Positions 48,790-59,500 of a DNA stretch of 64,000 nt are shown here, piece after piece. The notes under the pieces were generated by a model. The model was not told the DNA's origin. It saw nothing but the letters and a program-made list of their open reading frames with translations, and did not search any database. The translations under genes were made by a program, and so were the position numbers. This DNA is from Xiphophorus maculatus (lineage: Eukaryota; Chordata; Actinopteri; Cyprinodontiformes; Poeciliidae), in assembly GCF_002775205.1 (NCBI RefSeq), contig NC_036456.1, positions 9,761,463-9,825,462 on the forward strand. The letters run 5' to 3'. Position 1 is the stretch's first letter; every line of letters starts with the position of its first letter.

Positions 48790-50640
48790 TTAAAAAAAAC
48801 AGCCTGTTGATTTTTTTGCACATGTACCAATTCATACGTTTGGGGTTTCTGTTGTTCCTAACCTAATGTTTTGTGCCAACAATGTTTCTGTTCATACACG
48901 CCTCGGAGACTTAATTCACAGTCTTTGACAGCTGGAGATTTAAAGTCGTTCGCCGCAGGACTGAAGGCATCGCCCAGATTAGAGACTCATCCTCCTGAGA
49001 GCTGCAGCTGCATTTTTAACTGAGATTAAAGGCCTTATCTCACAAACACTAATACCTGAAGAAAAGGTTCTGTACCATAGGTAACCAGTTAGCGTCCCCT
49101 GGTTTGGAAGAAAAATTAGCAAATATATGACGATGTGAGGAAGGAATTCAGTCTACCTAGCAACATTATGGCTTTCTGTTATAAGATAGCATTGAGGAAA
49201 ATTGCAGCCGGGATGCCACAGGGATCTTTTTCAGAGACAGTGAAGAGCTAGCGCTGTTGTCTAGACATATGAGGCAATGTATGAGCCGCTAAAACCATTA
49301 AGCTGAGTCGGCAGCTGAATTAGCAGTTTTCTCCTGGCGATTAACATGCTGTGATTTGTTGTTACGGTGGTAATTATGTGAGATGAGATGGTTTAGAGGA
49401 GACATTTATTTTTTAATATTTTGAAACTTCATTACAATTGATAATTGATGTTGGCTACTATAGTCAAACTGTGTTTTGTCTACTAGAGAGATGTTGGAAA
49501 AGCACAGAGTTTTTCTGTTAAATCAGCTCAGTGTCATCTGAGTCCTTTGTCTGTTCCTGTAATGTTAAATCAGAGGACAACAGGATTGTTTACATGTGCA
49601 ATGCTTACAGCATGTTTGAAAATGTAACATATTCAGAACACCTGGGTGCTGGAGTTCTGTAATATCACCTTGGCGTTCTCTAAGTCCGTACAAGAAACTT
49701 ATAAAGTACCTAAAAACAAACCCTTAGCCAGCTTGGTTGAATTAGGGGTGGAAAACATGTGAGAACGTGGTCAGTACTGCCAGAGTCCTGGCAGCAGCAG
49801 ACTGTAAAAGCCTCAACATGTAAGGAGTTTTTGCTCTCAGATGTTTAAACTGCATTGCAATAATTCAGACATGGCAAAAGTATAAACAGTTTTTCTACTA
49901 TAAGGGCACAAAATTGGGCAAAACTTAGAGAAGCCTCAATTTGACCTGCTCTGCAAGTGATCCACAACAGTTACACTTTTCCTTTGGTATACTGACATTA
50001 ACACAAGTGATGGGCTAACCCATTTTTCTAAGCTTGTTGAAATTCAGGTCATGCAATCATTTATTGACAAAATAAAAAAAATGCCAGAAATCTTTTTAGT
50101 CTATTCTTTCAGGGTTTGGTTTAATAGTTCACACATAATCTGCTTGTTTTAAACGGGATAAGATAACAGTGAAAGATGTGGTTTCCTTCCAGGATGGGAC
50201 GGTACTGTAATATGATTCCAGCTTCAATTCTTCAATTGAAAGAATTGAAAGCTGGTACTTCCCATTTCAAGTTTGCTCTCCTCCAGAAATCCTGGCAGCA
50301 GCAAACTTTACCCAAGAGAAACACTCAGTGCTTGAATCAGAGATCCCTGCTTGCCACCACACGTTATAATTACATATCTGGTATGTGTGAGGCAGCTGGA
50401 GTATAAGTTTTGTGTGAATATACTTCCACACAATGAATTACGCAATCATAAGTTATTTCAGAACCACATGAAATGTTGGACGCTGTAGTTAAATGAAAAT
50501 CATGGAACCATGATCAGTGGGTTTTACTGTCTTATTTACCTTTTCCTTTGCCAGTGTTCAACAACGAAACCAGAAAACACCTTCAAGTTTTCCATTTTTC
50601 ACAAGGTGACTGGGTGTGTCAAAGGTATCAAGAGGAGCTG
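48790..50640. other. Intergenic DNA between PARP14-like A and B
   Basis: No supported gene. It contains the 3' flank of gene A and a near-perfect palindrome at 50218-50255 (ccagcttcaattctt / aagaattgaaagctgg). From about 50370 on it is homologous to the upstream region of gene C (from about 56160). Confidence 0.55.
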
Positions 50641-50648
50641 AAATATGA

Positions 50649-50660
50649 GAAAGTGAAACT
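50649..50660 (+). promoter_or_regulatory. ISRE of PARP14-like gene B
   Basis: GAAAGTGAAACT, a perfect ISRE, 74 bp upstream of the start codon; the same site sits at the same distance in gene C. Confidence 0.7.
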
Positions 50661-50734
50661 AGTTCTTCAGTGAATGCTTTTTACTCAGAATAGGGACAAG
50701 CACAGAAAGTCCTCTCTCAGGTTAGAAGTCAAAC

Positions 50735-53700
50735 ATGGCTGAATATCCACATCCGCTGTATTTTGAGGCCAGACATTTAACAGTCAGAGAGAAGGAAAAG
50801 GTCAGGAGACACTTTCAGAAAAGAAGAGACTCCGGGGGAGGCGACTGTGGTGTGATTGAAAAGGTGGAAGACAACATCTATAAAATCTGCTTCAAGGAAG
50901 AAGAAGGTACGCACTGATATTTGGCTTAAATAAGAGCATGCATGCAGATTTAAAACAGACATTATTTATATTGTCTTTAATCTTGCAGACCAGGAAAGGG
51001 TTTTAAAAAGGAAAACTCATATGATTAGTCTTCCTGGGGAAGATCTACACCTGACCGTAATTCACAGCAGTTCACCACAGACTCAGGACCAGCCATCGAC
51101 AAGCCAATCACAAGTGAGCTCTAGTTTATTGCAAATAAAATAAAAATAAACAATCAGGGTGAAAGCTGAACGGGGCATAGTATTGTTGACTAAACATGCC
51201 AGTTTTAACCTGATGGTGCACACTTTATTTGAAATGCCATTAAATGTTATTACACTGTCAAATGCTATAATAACAGAGTCATTACTAATCTCACGTAAAG
51301 TGGAACAAGTAGCAGCAGTTATATAGATGTCATTTATATAGATCTATAGATATATTAGGATGCTAATGAAGACATGCTATGGGTGAGGAGGATGCTAATG
51401 AATATTCATAAAGACTTTATGTTTATGTCAACAGCCTTATGCACACCCCTTCAAATAAAGTGTTATCCATGTTTGTCTGTATTTTCCTTTTAGTTTTATT
51501 TTAAACTGATTAGACCAGTTTGTCTTATGTTTCTAACGTTGGTGGATTTTAGTCACACAAATGGAAAGTAAATATTCAATAATTATGGTGTTGAGAAGTA
51601 ACTTGTACAATCTTTATTTTTGTTAGAGATAATGACAAAACAATGTACCTTGCAAAATTTATTCATACATCTTATTTTGTCACATTACAAACATGAACAA
51701 TATTTGTGGTATTTTTTTGTGATTGACCTAAAGTTGTATTTGTTAAGTGTAATAAAAATTATGATATTTCAGATTATTGTAAAACAAATTTCTAACTGGT
51801 GTGAAACATGTGGCCACCAAGTGGTGCCATCAAATTTAGATGGATGGAAACTGAAAACAGCCACTTAGTTAAACTAGGAATAGAAAAAGGTAATAATCAC
51901 GGGGGAAGCCAGATGTAGTTCACAATTATAAGAAATTCATTAAAACTGCAGTGGAACAAATCTAAAAGCCAAGTCACCAAGTCTGTTCTTTTAGTCGGCC
52001 TCCGGCGCTCGATTCTCCAGTGACCGCCCAGTCGGCGTTCCTCAGGGCCTTGTACTCCAGCGATCCCCAACGTTTGGTCCTGTGCCCTTGTTACCAGACT
52101 TGGTCACCTGGTCGACTACGCACCTTCCAGTTCTGTACGATCCACCGGAGCTGGCTCCATGTTTCCTGGATCAGATGCACGTTATGGCCCTGATTTGAGT
52201 ACTCTTAGTCAGGCTGTTCTGCCGATAGACTTGTTTCCGGTCGCAATAGCCGGTTTTACGTCCTGTTGGTACGACCAGGTCCTGGATGGGAGGCTCCAAA
52301 ACAAAGAAACCACTACAAACACCCGTGAAGTCACACTTACTTGTTGGAATTCCCTCCACCAATTTGTGTAAGACACGACACAGTCACACCCAAAAGTAAT
52401 GAATGGTGGGGATGAGAAGGGAAATTATCATTTTTCTTGTACTGTTCTGCTTTGTGCTGGTTTATCACGTTAAAATCCCAGTAAATACATTATAGTTTTT
52501 GGAAATAAAATGTGGAAAGGTTTCCTGAGACACTGTGTTTTGTAATAAATCTGTCTGTGTTCACTTTTCCATTACGTAACAAATTAATTAATTTTGCTGT
52601 TTTGGTCTTTCAGACGACTACTAAAGTCAGCACAAAAGGACTTGAGAAGATTTTCAGGACAGACATCTTTCTCTTGTTCTACATGAGAGACAACCCTAAA
52701 GCTAACAAAATACTGCAGAAGCAGTTGTCTGCAATCGGCTGCACAATACAGCTAGACTTGGAGGAAGAAGAGGCAGTGGTGAGGGGGAACATAGAGAAAG
52801 GTCCCGGAGGAGCTTTTGATGGCGGAGCAGAAAACTGGGAGCTACAAGTGGATCGGACCTTCAAGAGAATCATCGAGACCTACACCTGCCATCATGTCGT
52901 TGAGCCCAAACAAATCAAGAAGGTTCTACAGGATCCCTTCTTTGCGTCTGATGATGTGAAAGTGTACCCAGAGAGTGGCTATGCTGTGGTTGTGGGGGAA
53001 TCAGATGTAGTGAAGGAGAAGATTGCGGTTCTGGAGAAAAGCATACCAATTCGCATAGAGGAGCCGGTTGTGGAGAAGAGGTTCAAACTGATTGAGGAGG
53101 AATTCAACCGAGAGATGAGAGCAAATTGTTCAGAGGTTAAAATCAGCAGAGCCGCTAACATCATAATCTTAGAAGGTCCTGAAGATAAGGTGCAGTCTGG
53201 TGCAGCCAAACTTAATGAACTGATTAAGACGATAAAAGAGAAGAGGGTCAGTCTTTCCAATGATTTATTAGACTTCATGGCAACTAGCAGCGTCATCTCC
53301 AAGTACCAAACACTGTTTCAGCAAAGTCTCAGGAGTCCAGTGTCCCTGGAGGTGGGATCAGGACTGGTTCTGTCCAGTTTGTCTTCAGATGCTCTGAGGG
53401 AAGCTGAGACGGCGGTGCTGAGAGATCTCAATGAGTCCAGTGTGACTCTTCAGGGTGCTGCAGCTGCGGCTCCAGATCTAAACAGACTCAAGGAAAGTCT
53501 AGACAAAGCCAAGAATGAGGAAAACCGTGGCGAGCTCAGAGTGAACAATAGCTTACTTCCTGGTTCCAGTGGTACTCTGTCAACCAAAGTAAAGCTGGTG
53601 GGCTACACTGAACACGTGAACAAGCTTAAAGAGCTTCTTTATGATTACCAGGCAAATCAGGTTTCAACTCCAGAGGTTATCAGTCTGCAGTGTCCTGAAC

Positions 53701-55855
53701 TTGTCGACTGCTTTGATAAAATCTTAGAAATAATTGGCATGAAGCAGACCGAGGGTGTGTACCTGAAAAAGGACCATTTTGGAAACTTGATAGTAAGCAG
53801 TATGAAAGACGGGGTCAACAGGACAATTGTGAAGGTCAATTCAAAATTGCATGGCACCCTCACCAGAGAGATGAGAGGGAGGGAGGAGGACGATTTGTTT
53901 GCACGTGTGATGTGGTGCATCCTGAGGAGAAACGGAAACTGGGAAAGAGTCCCCAAAACGGCCAATTACAACCTGGAAATGAGGGATGTTGCAGGAGGAA
54001 TTATGGATGCACACGGAGTCCTGTGGCAAGTGGATCTTCGAAACCTAGCAGTCATATCTGCAGGACACAAAACAAATCTCAAACGACTTGAGAACCTGGA
54101 AGGTGAAAAAAGCAGATTTTAAAAGTATTTATGAAGTATGTCAGAAGCTACTTTTACTCAGCATTTTGCAAAATGCCTGTTATTGCTGGGTTGTGTGTGT
54201 CAGTTAACTAATTTGCTAGAATTAGTCCTCTTTCTTTAAAAAAGAAGAAGTTTCCACCTTTTATACGAAACAGTGACTAATACGGCTTTTACACTAAAAT
54301 ATCACACTACTGTATACTGCTGTTAATATAACTTTTTCTTATTCCTCTCATTCAGTGTGGATAAATCTAATTTGTAACCATATAAACAATCCTACTAGAT
54401 ATTCTTATTTTAAAAGACGGGTTCACTAAATAGAAGAAAAACCCTCCAAATTTCTGATCTAATATACTTTCCAGACTTTATTTTTCCTTTGGAATGGGAC
54501 AGCATGGCGTACGGCGAGGACATGAAGAGGGTACAGCTGCAGCCTTGTACACCAGAGTACAGGAGAGTGAAGCAGGGATTCAAACGAACTGCTAACTACA
54601 CGATAATCAAGGTTGGTCGTTTCCATTAGGAATCAACTTACAATTTTTAAAAATGGACTTTGCTGCTGCTTACCTCAGAAGTTCCCTTAATATTTTTTTC
54701 TCCTAGTTTTTGTTTTAACATTGAACCAGATTTTTGCATAATACATAGGAAAGATTTAAAACCATATCAGTTTATGACCTGTTGATATTCATCTTTTTAA
54801 AAACAACAGTCAGAAATGTCAAACATTTTAGTGATTTTGGCTTATCAGCCTCCGTTAACTTTTTCGTCAAGATATCTGTCACTTTGTATTAACGTGTTTT
54901 TGAAATATTGTTTTAGAGGTACCAACAGCTGCCAACAATTGAGGAAATGGTGCTTTAACAGTTTTTCTCGGTTCTCCTGTCAGATTGAGCGCGTCCAGAA
55001 CATTCATCTACGCCGTGCTTACGAGGCACAGAAGAAAAAAATATTTGAAAAGAACAAACAGGATGGAGGAGCAAATGAAAAGTTTCTATACCATGGGACA
55101 ACAGAGGTCAACTGTGACTCCATCATGAAAACTGGCTTCAACAGGCGCTTCTGTGGGCTAAACGGTAAAACTGTCTGATATAGTCTAAACCAGGGGTGGG
55201 CAACTCCAGGCCTCGAGGGCCGGTCTCCTGCAACTTTTAGATGTATCTCTACTTCAACACACCTGAGTCAAATAATGAGGTCATTAGCAGGACTCTGGAG
55301 AACTTGACTGCACTTAGGAGGTGAGTCAGCTGTTGGATCCAAGAGTGTTTCAAGGGAGACATCTAAGAGTAGCAGGACACCGGCCCTCGAGGACCAGGAT
55401 TGCCCACCCCTGGAACCATGATTTATATCTTACAGCTTTTGTAAATTAAATTGGTGACGTCTTTCTTAAAAGTAGCTAAAAAATTAGTAAATAAAAGGGA
55501 GAACCAGTTCAGCAAGTATCTCTTTGTTATAGTTGCTAAAATCTTTATTTCTGTCGGTCTCATAGCAACATTATACGGTGAGGGAACCTACTTTGCTGTA
55601 GACGCCAGCTACTCCACAAACCCCACCTACTCCAAACCTGCTGCTGATGGTTCTCAGCTGATGTTTGTGGCCAGAGTCTTGACGGGCGTCTACACTCTGG
55701 GCCAAAGCGGCATGAAGGTTCCTCCACCTCTCGACGACCAGGAGCCTCACATACGATACGACAGCGTGGTGGATAAAATGGACAGACCCAACATGTTTGT
55801 CGTGTTCCACGATGACCAAGCTTATCCGGATTACCTCATTACCTTCAAGCAATGA
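50735..55855 (+). CDS. PARP14-like gene B: RRM, KH-like region fused to WWE, ART domain
   Basis: Predicted mono-ADP-ribosyltransferase of 797 residues. Exons: 50735-50906, 50989-51113, 52614-54102, 54475-54611, 54984-55164 and 55566-55855, all in phase. Residues 1-99 form the PARP14 N-terminal RRM-like module (KRRDSGGGDCGVIEK, the counterpart of SGGGEC in human PARP14). Residues 100 to about 480 are KH-like repeats nearly identical to gene C. The sequence then passes within one exon from GMKQTE to GVYLKKDHFGN, jumping directly into the WWE region (MWCILRRNGNWERVP). The ART domain (from DFIFPLEWDSM) keeps H-Y-L: FLYHGT (His678), GTYFAVDASYS (Tyr710), DYLITF (Leu792). The last KH module and all macrodomains present in gene C are absent. 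Intron 2 carries a Tc1 relic and intron 5 a hAT element. Confidence 0.9.
51640..51815. mobile_element. Left end of a Tc1/mariner relic in gene B intron 2
   Basis: gtaccttgcaaaatttattc atacatcttattttgtcaca matches the end of a widespread teleost Tc1 element and the copy at the same position in gene C intron 2. The right end survives at about 52440-52530 (ttatcacgttaaaatcccag). The element therefore predates the gene B/C duplication. Confidence 0.7.
51816..52400. other. Sequence unique to gene B intron 2
   Basis: This stretch, GC-richer in its middle (tcggcctccggcgctcgatt), replaces the interior of the Tc1 relic seen in gene C. I do not recognise it. A plus-strand frame (52159-52371) has no domain. 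It could be a second insertion into the relic. Confidence 0.45.
55191..55412. mobile_element. Non-autonomous hAT element in gene B intron 5
   Basis: Perfect 12-bp terminal repeats CAGGGGTGGGCA and TGCCCACCCCTG enclose a 222-bp non-coding body (ggcctcgagggccggtctcc, ggagaacttgactgcac). Such ends are typical of a common teleost hAT family. A clear 8-bp target duplication is not visible. Absent from the matching intron of gene A. Confidence 0.8.
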
Positions 55856-56459
55856 CCCTGAAAACGTCTCATGGTCCTGCCAAAGTTGGAGTGAAGTAAT
55901 GGTTTCTGGGTAACATTAGGTTAAAAACATAAGGAATACAGAGTTTTATTGAATTGTGCTAAAACCTCAAATGTGTTGATACTTTAGCTAAACTTTTTTT
56001 TAACCTTTGAAAGCTGTCTTTATTATTATTTTATCAGATTTTCTGAAGGTCCTATGATGATTTCCTTTTAACTCCTTTGGCTCTTAAAATTAGAGGCGGA
56101 ACCAGTTCACACACATATCAACAAATAACAAAAGTGTTAAAAGTTTTATTATGCTTACCTATCTGGTATGTGTGATGCAGCTTGAGTATGACTTGTGTGT
56201 GAATATGTTTCTTCTACACAGTGAATGTAGGGATATTACAAAGTTGCACAAGTTATGTCATAACCACATGAAATGTTAGATGCTGTGTTTGCACATTAAT
56301 AAATATAATCATGGAGCCATGATCAGTGGGTTTTACTGTCTTTTATTTACCTTTTGATTTGCCAGTGTTCAACAGGGACATCAGGAAATACCCTCAGGTT
56401 TTACAGTTTCCGGACTGCGACTGGGTGTGTCAAAAGTATGTAGGGGAGGTGAAAGATAA
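55856..56459. other. Intergenic DNA between PARP14-like B and C
   Basis: No gene. From about 56160 it is homologous to the region upstream of gene B (ctggtatgtgtgatgcagct / ctggtatgtgtgaggcagct), marking the left edge of the tandem duplication. Confidence 0.65.
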
Positions 56460-56471
56460 GAAAGTGAAACT
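56460..56471 (+). promoter_or_regulatory. ISRE of PARP14-like gene C
   Basis: GAAAGTGAAACT, identical to gene B's and also 74 bp before the start codon. Confidence 0.7.
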
Positions 56472-56545
56472 AGTTCTTCAGTGAACGCTGTTTACTCAGA
56501 ATAGGGACAAGCACAGAAAGTCCTCTCTCAGGTTAGAAGTCAAAA

Positions 56546-59500
56546 ATGGCTGAATATCCATATCCGCTGTATTTTGAGGCCAGACATTTAACAGACAGAG
56601 AGAAGGAAAAGGTCAGGAGACACTTTCTGAAAAGAAGAGACTCCGGGGGAGGCGACTGTGGTGTGATTGAAAAGGTGGGAGACAACATCTATAAAGTCTG
56701 CTTCAAGGAACAAGAAGGTACGCACTGATATTTGGCTGAAATAAGGGCATGCATGCAGATTTAAAACAGACATTATTAATATTGTCTTTAATCTTACAGA
56801 CCAGGAAAGGGTTTTAAATAGGAAATCTCATATGATTAGTCTTCCTTGGGGAGATCTACACCTGACCGTGACTCGGAGCAGTTCACCACAGACCCAGGAT
56901 CAGCCATCGACCAGCCAATCACAAGTGAGCTCTAATTTATTGCAAATATGTGTATATATATCTTATATAAGCAGGATAAAACCTCAACAGGGATTAGAGT
57001 TGTTGACTAAACACACCAGTTATATCCGTGAAGTGGATATTTGTCTGGATTTTTCTTTTACTTTCTTTTTCAACTGGTCAGACCAGTTTCCCTTATGTTA
57101 CTAACTTTGGTGGATTTAAATCATAAAACTGGGAAGTAAGTATCCCAGAACTACAGTGTTCAGTAGTAACTTGTACAATCTTTATTTTTGTAAGAGATAT
57201 ATTTCAATACTTCACAAACACAATACAAAGTACCTTGCAAAATGTATCCATACAACTTACTTTGTCACATTATAAACATGAACTTTAATTTATATTTTTG
57301 GGATTTTATGTGATTGACTAATTCAAAGTCATATTTGTTAAGTGTAATGAAAATTACATATGATTTTTCAGATTCTTACAAAGCAAATCTCTGACAAGTG
57401 TGGCTCATGTTTATTCAGCCTCCTTGGGTCAGTCATTTGTAGAACCATGTTTTGCTGCCACGGTTTCTGGGTCCATGTTGCTGAAATGTTTTGTCCACTT
57501 TTCTTTTTTTTTTTTAAAATGGCTGACGCTCAGCTAGACCTGACGGGCAGCGTGTGTAAAGGGCAATTCTGAAGTGTTGCCACAGATTCTCCATTGGATT
57601 TAAATCTGGAAAATGACTGGACTGTTCATAAATACAGTATACGTGTTTTTCTGAAGCAGGTCCAATCCAATTGAGCTACTAGATGCATCCTTGCATCTAC
57701 ACAGCTGAATCAACATACTGTGTTTTGCTTGTAGGCAAAAAAGCTCAGTTTTGATGTCTAATGACCAGAGCGCCCTTTTCCTCATGTTTGATGAATCCTC
57801 AACATGATTTGTGGAAAACTGGAAATGAGCTACTTTTCCATATAGATTTGTGGAGTACATAAATGATGTTCTGTCTGCAGTCATGGACAGTCATGTTGTT
57901 TTGGGTTGCAGTTTTGCTACAGTCTTTCAATTCTTTCAGTTTCAATTCTTTCAAAGATAATGGATCTATTAGATAGAGCAGATCTATTAGAGATGTTCCA
58001 GTCTTGGCGTATTGCTTTATAACCTAACTCTGAGTTAAACCTGTCCAGAACTTTCTCACTGACCCCATCTTCCATGATCCCTGGTCTTCATGATGTTTGT
58101 TCTCTGATGTTCAGAGAACAGAGAACAAATGTTTGTCTTCAGGTTTGTCTGAAGATTTCAGACACTTTTCTTGTTCTACTTTGTGTTGATCTATTACATA
58201 AAATCCCAATAAATACATTATTGTTTTTGGAAATAAAATGTGGTAGGTTTCCCAAGACGCAATGTTTTTCTAATGAATTTTGTCTGTGTTCACTTTTACG
58301 TTACGTAACAAATTCATTAATTTTGCTGTTTTGGTCTTTCAGACGACTACTAAAGCCAGCACAAAAGGACTTGAGAAGATTTTCAGGACAGACATCTTTC
58401 TCTTGTTCTACATGAGAGACAACCCTAAAGCTTACAAAATACTGCAGAAGCAGTTGTCTGCAATCGGCTGCACAATAGAGCTAGACTTTGAGGAAGAAGA
58501 GGCAGTGGTGAGGGGGAACATAGAGAAAGGGCCTGGAGGAGCTTTTGATGGTGGAGCAGAAAACTGGGAGCTACAAGTGGATCAGACCTTCATCAATCTC
58601 ATCGAGACCTACACCTGCCATCATGTCGTTGAGCCCAAACAAATCAAGAAGGTTCTACAGGATCCCTTCTTTGCGTCTGATGATGTGAAAGTGTACTCAG
58701 AGAGTGGCTATGCTGTGGTTGTGGGGGAATCAAATGTAGTGAAGGAGAAGATTGCGGTTCTGGAGAAAAGCATACCAATTCGCAAAGAGGAGCCGGTTGT
58801 GGAGAAGAGGTTCAAACTGATTGAAGAGGAATTCAACCGAGAGATGAGAGCAAATTGTCCAGAGGTTAAAATCAGCAGAGCCGCTAACATCATAATCTTA
58901 GAAGGTCCTGAAGATAAGGTGCAGTCTGGTGCAGCCAAACTTAATGAACTGATTAAGACGATAAAAGAGAAGAGGGTCAGTCTTTCCAATGATTTATTAG
59001 ACTTCATGGCGACTAGCAGCGTCATCTCCAAGTACCAAACACGGTTTCAGCAAAGTCTCAGGAGTCCAGTGTCCCTGGAGGTGGGATCAGAACTGGTTCT
59101 GTCCAGTTTGTCTGCGGATGCTCTGAGGGAAGCTGAGATGGCGGTGCTGAGAGATCTCAATGAGTCCAGTGTGACTCTTCAGGGTGCTGCAGCTGTGGCT
59201 CCAGATCTAGACAGACTCAAGGAAAGTCTAGACAAAGCCAAGAATGAGCAAAACTGTGGCGAGCTCAGAGTGAACGTTAGCTTCCTTCCTGGTTCCAGTG
59301 GTACTCCGTCAACCAAAGTAAAGATGGTGGGCTACACTGAACACGTGAACAAGCTTAAAGAGCTTCTTTATGATTATCAGGCAAATCAGGTTTCAACTCA
59401 AGAAGTTATCAGCTTGCAGTGTCCTGAACTTGTTGACTGCTTTGATAAAATCTTAGAAATACTTGGCATGAAGCAGACTGATGTGACAATCAAAGCCTCC

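Noticed and set aside
52159-52371. Plus-strand frame in the GC-richer insert of gene B intron 2
   Set aside because: No recognisable domain, and the segment is absent in the paralogous intron; kept only as unassigned sequence.
52979-53302. 107-codon minus-strand frame, repeated at 58708-59031
   Set aside because: Antisense shadow of the PARP14 KH exon; its repetition only reflects the gene duplication.
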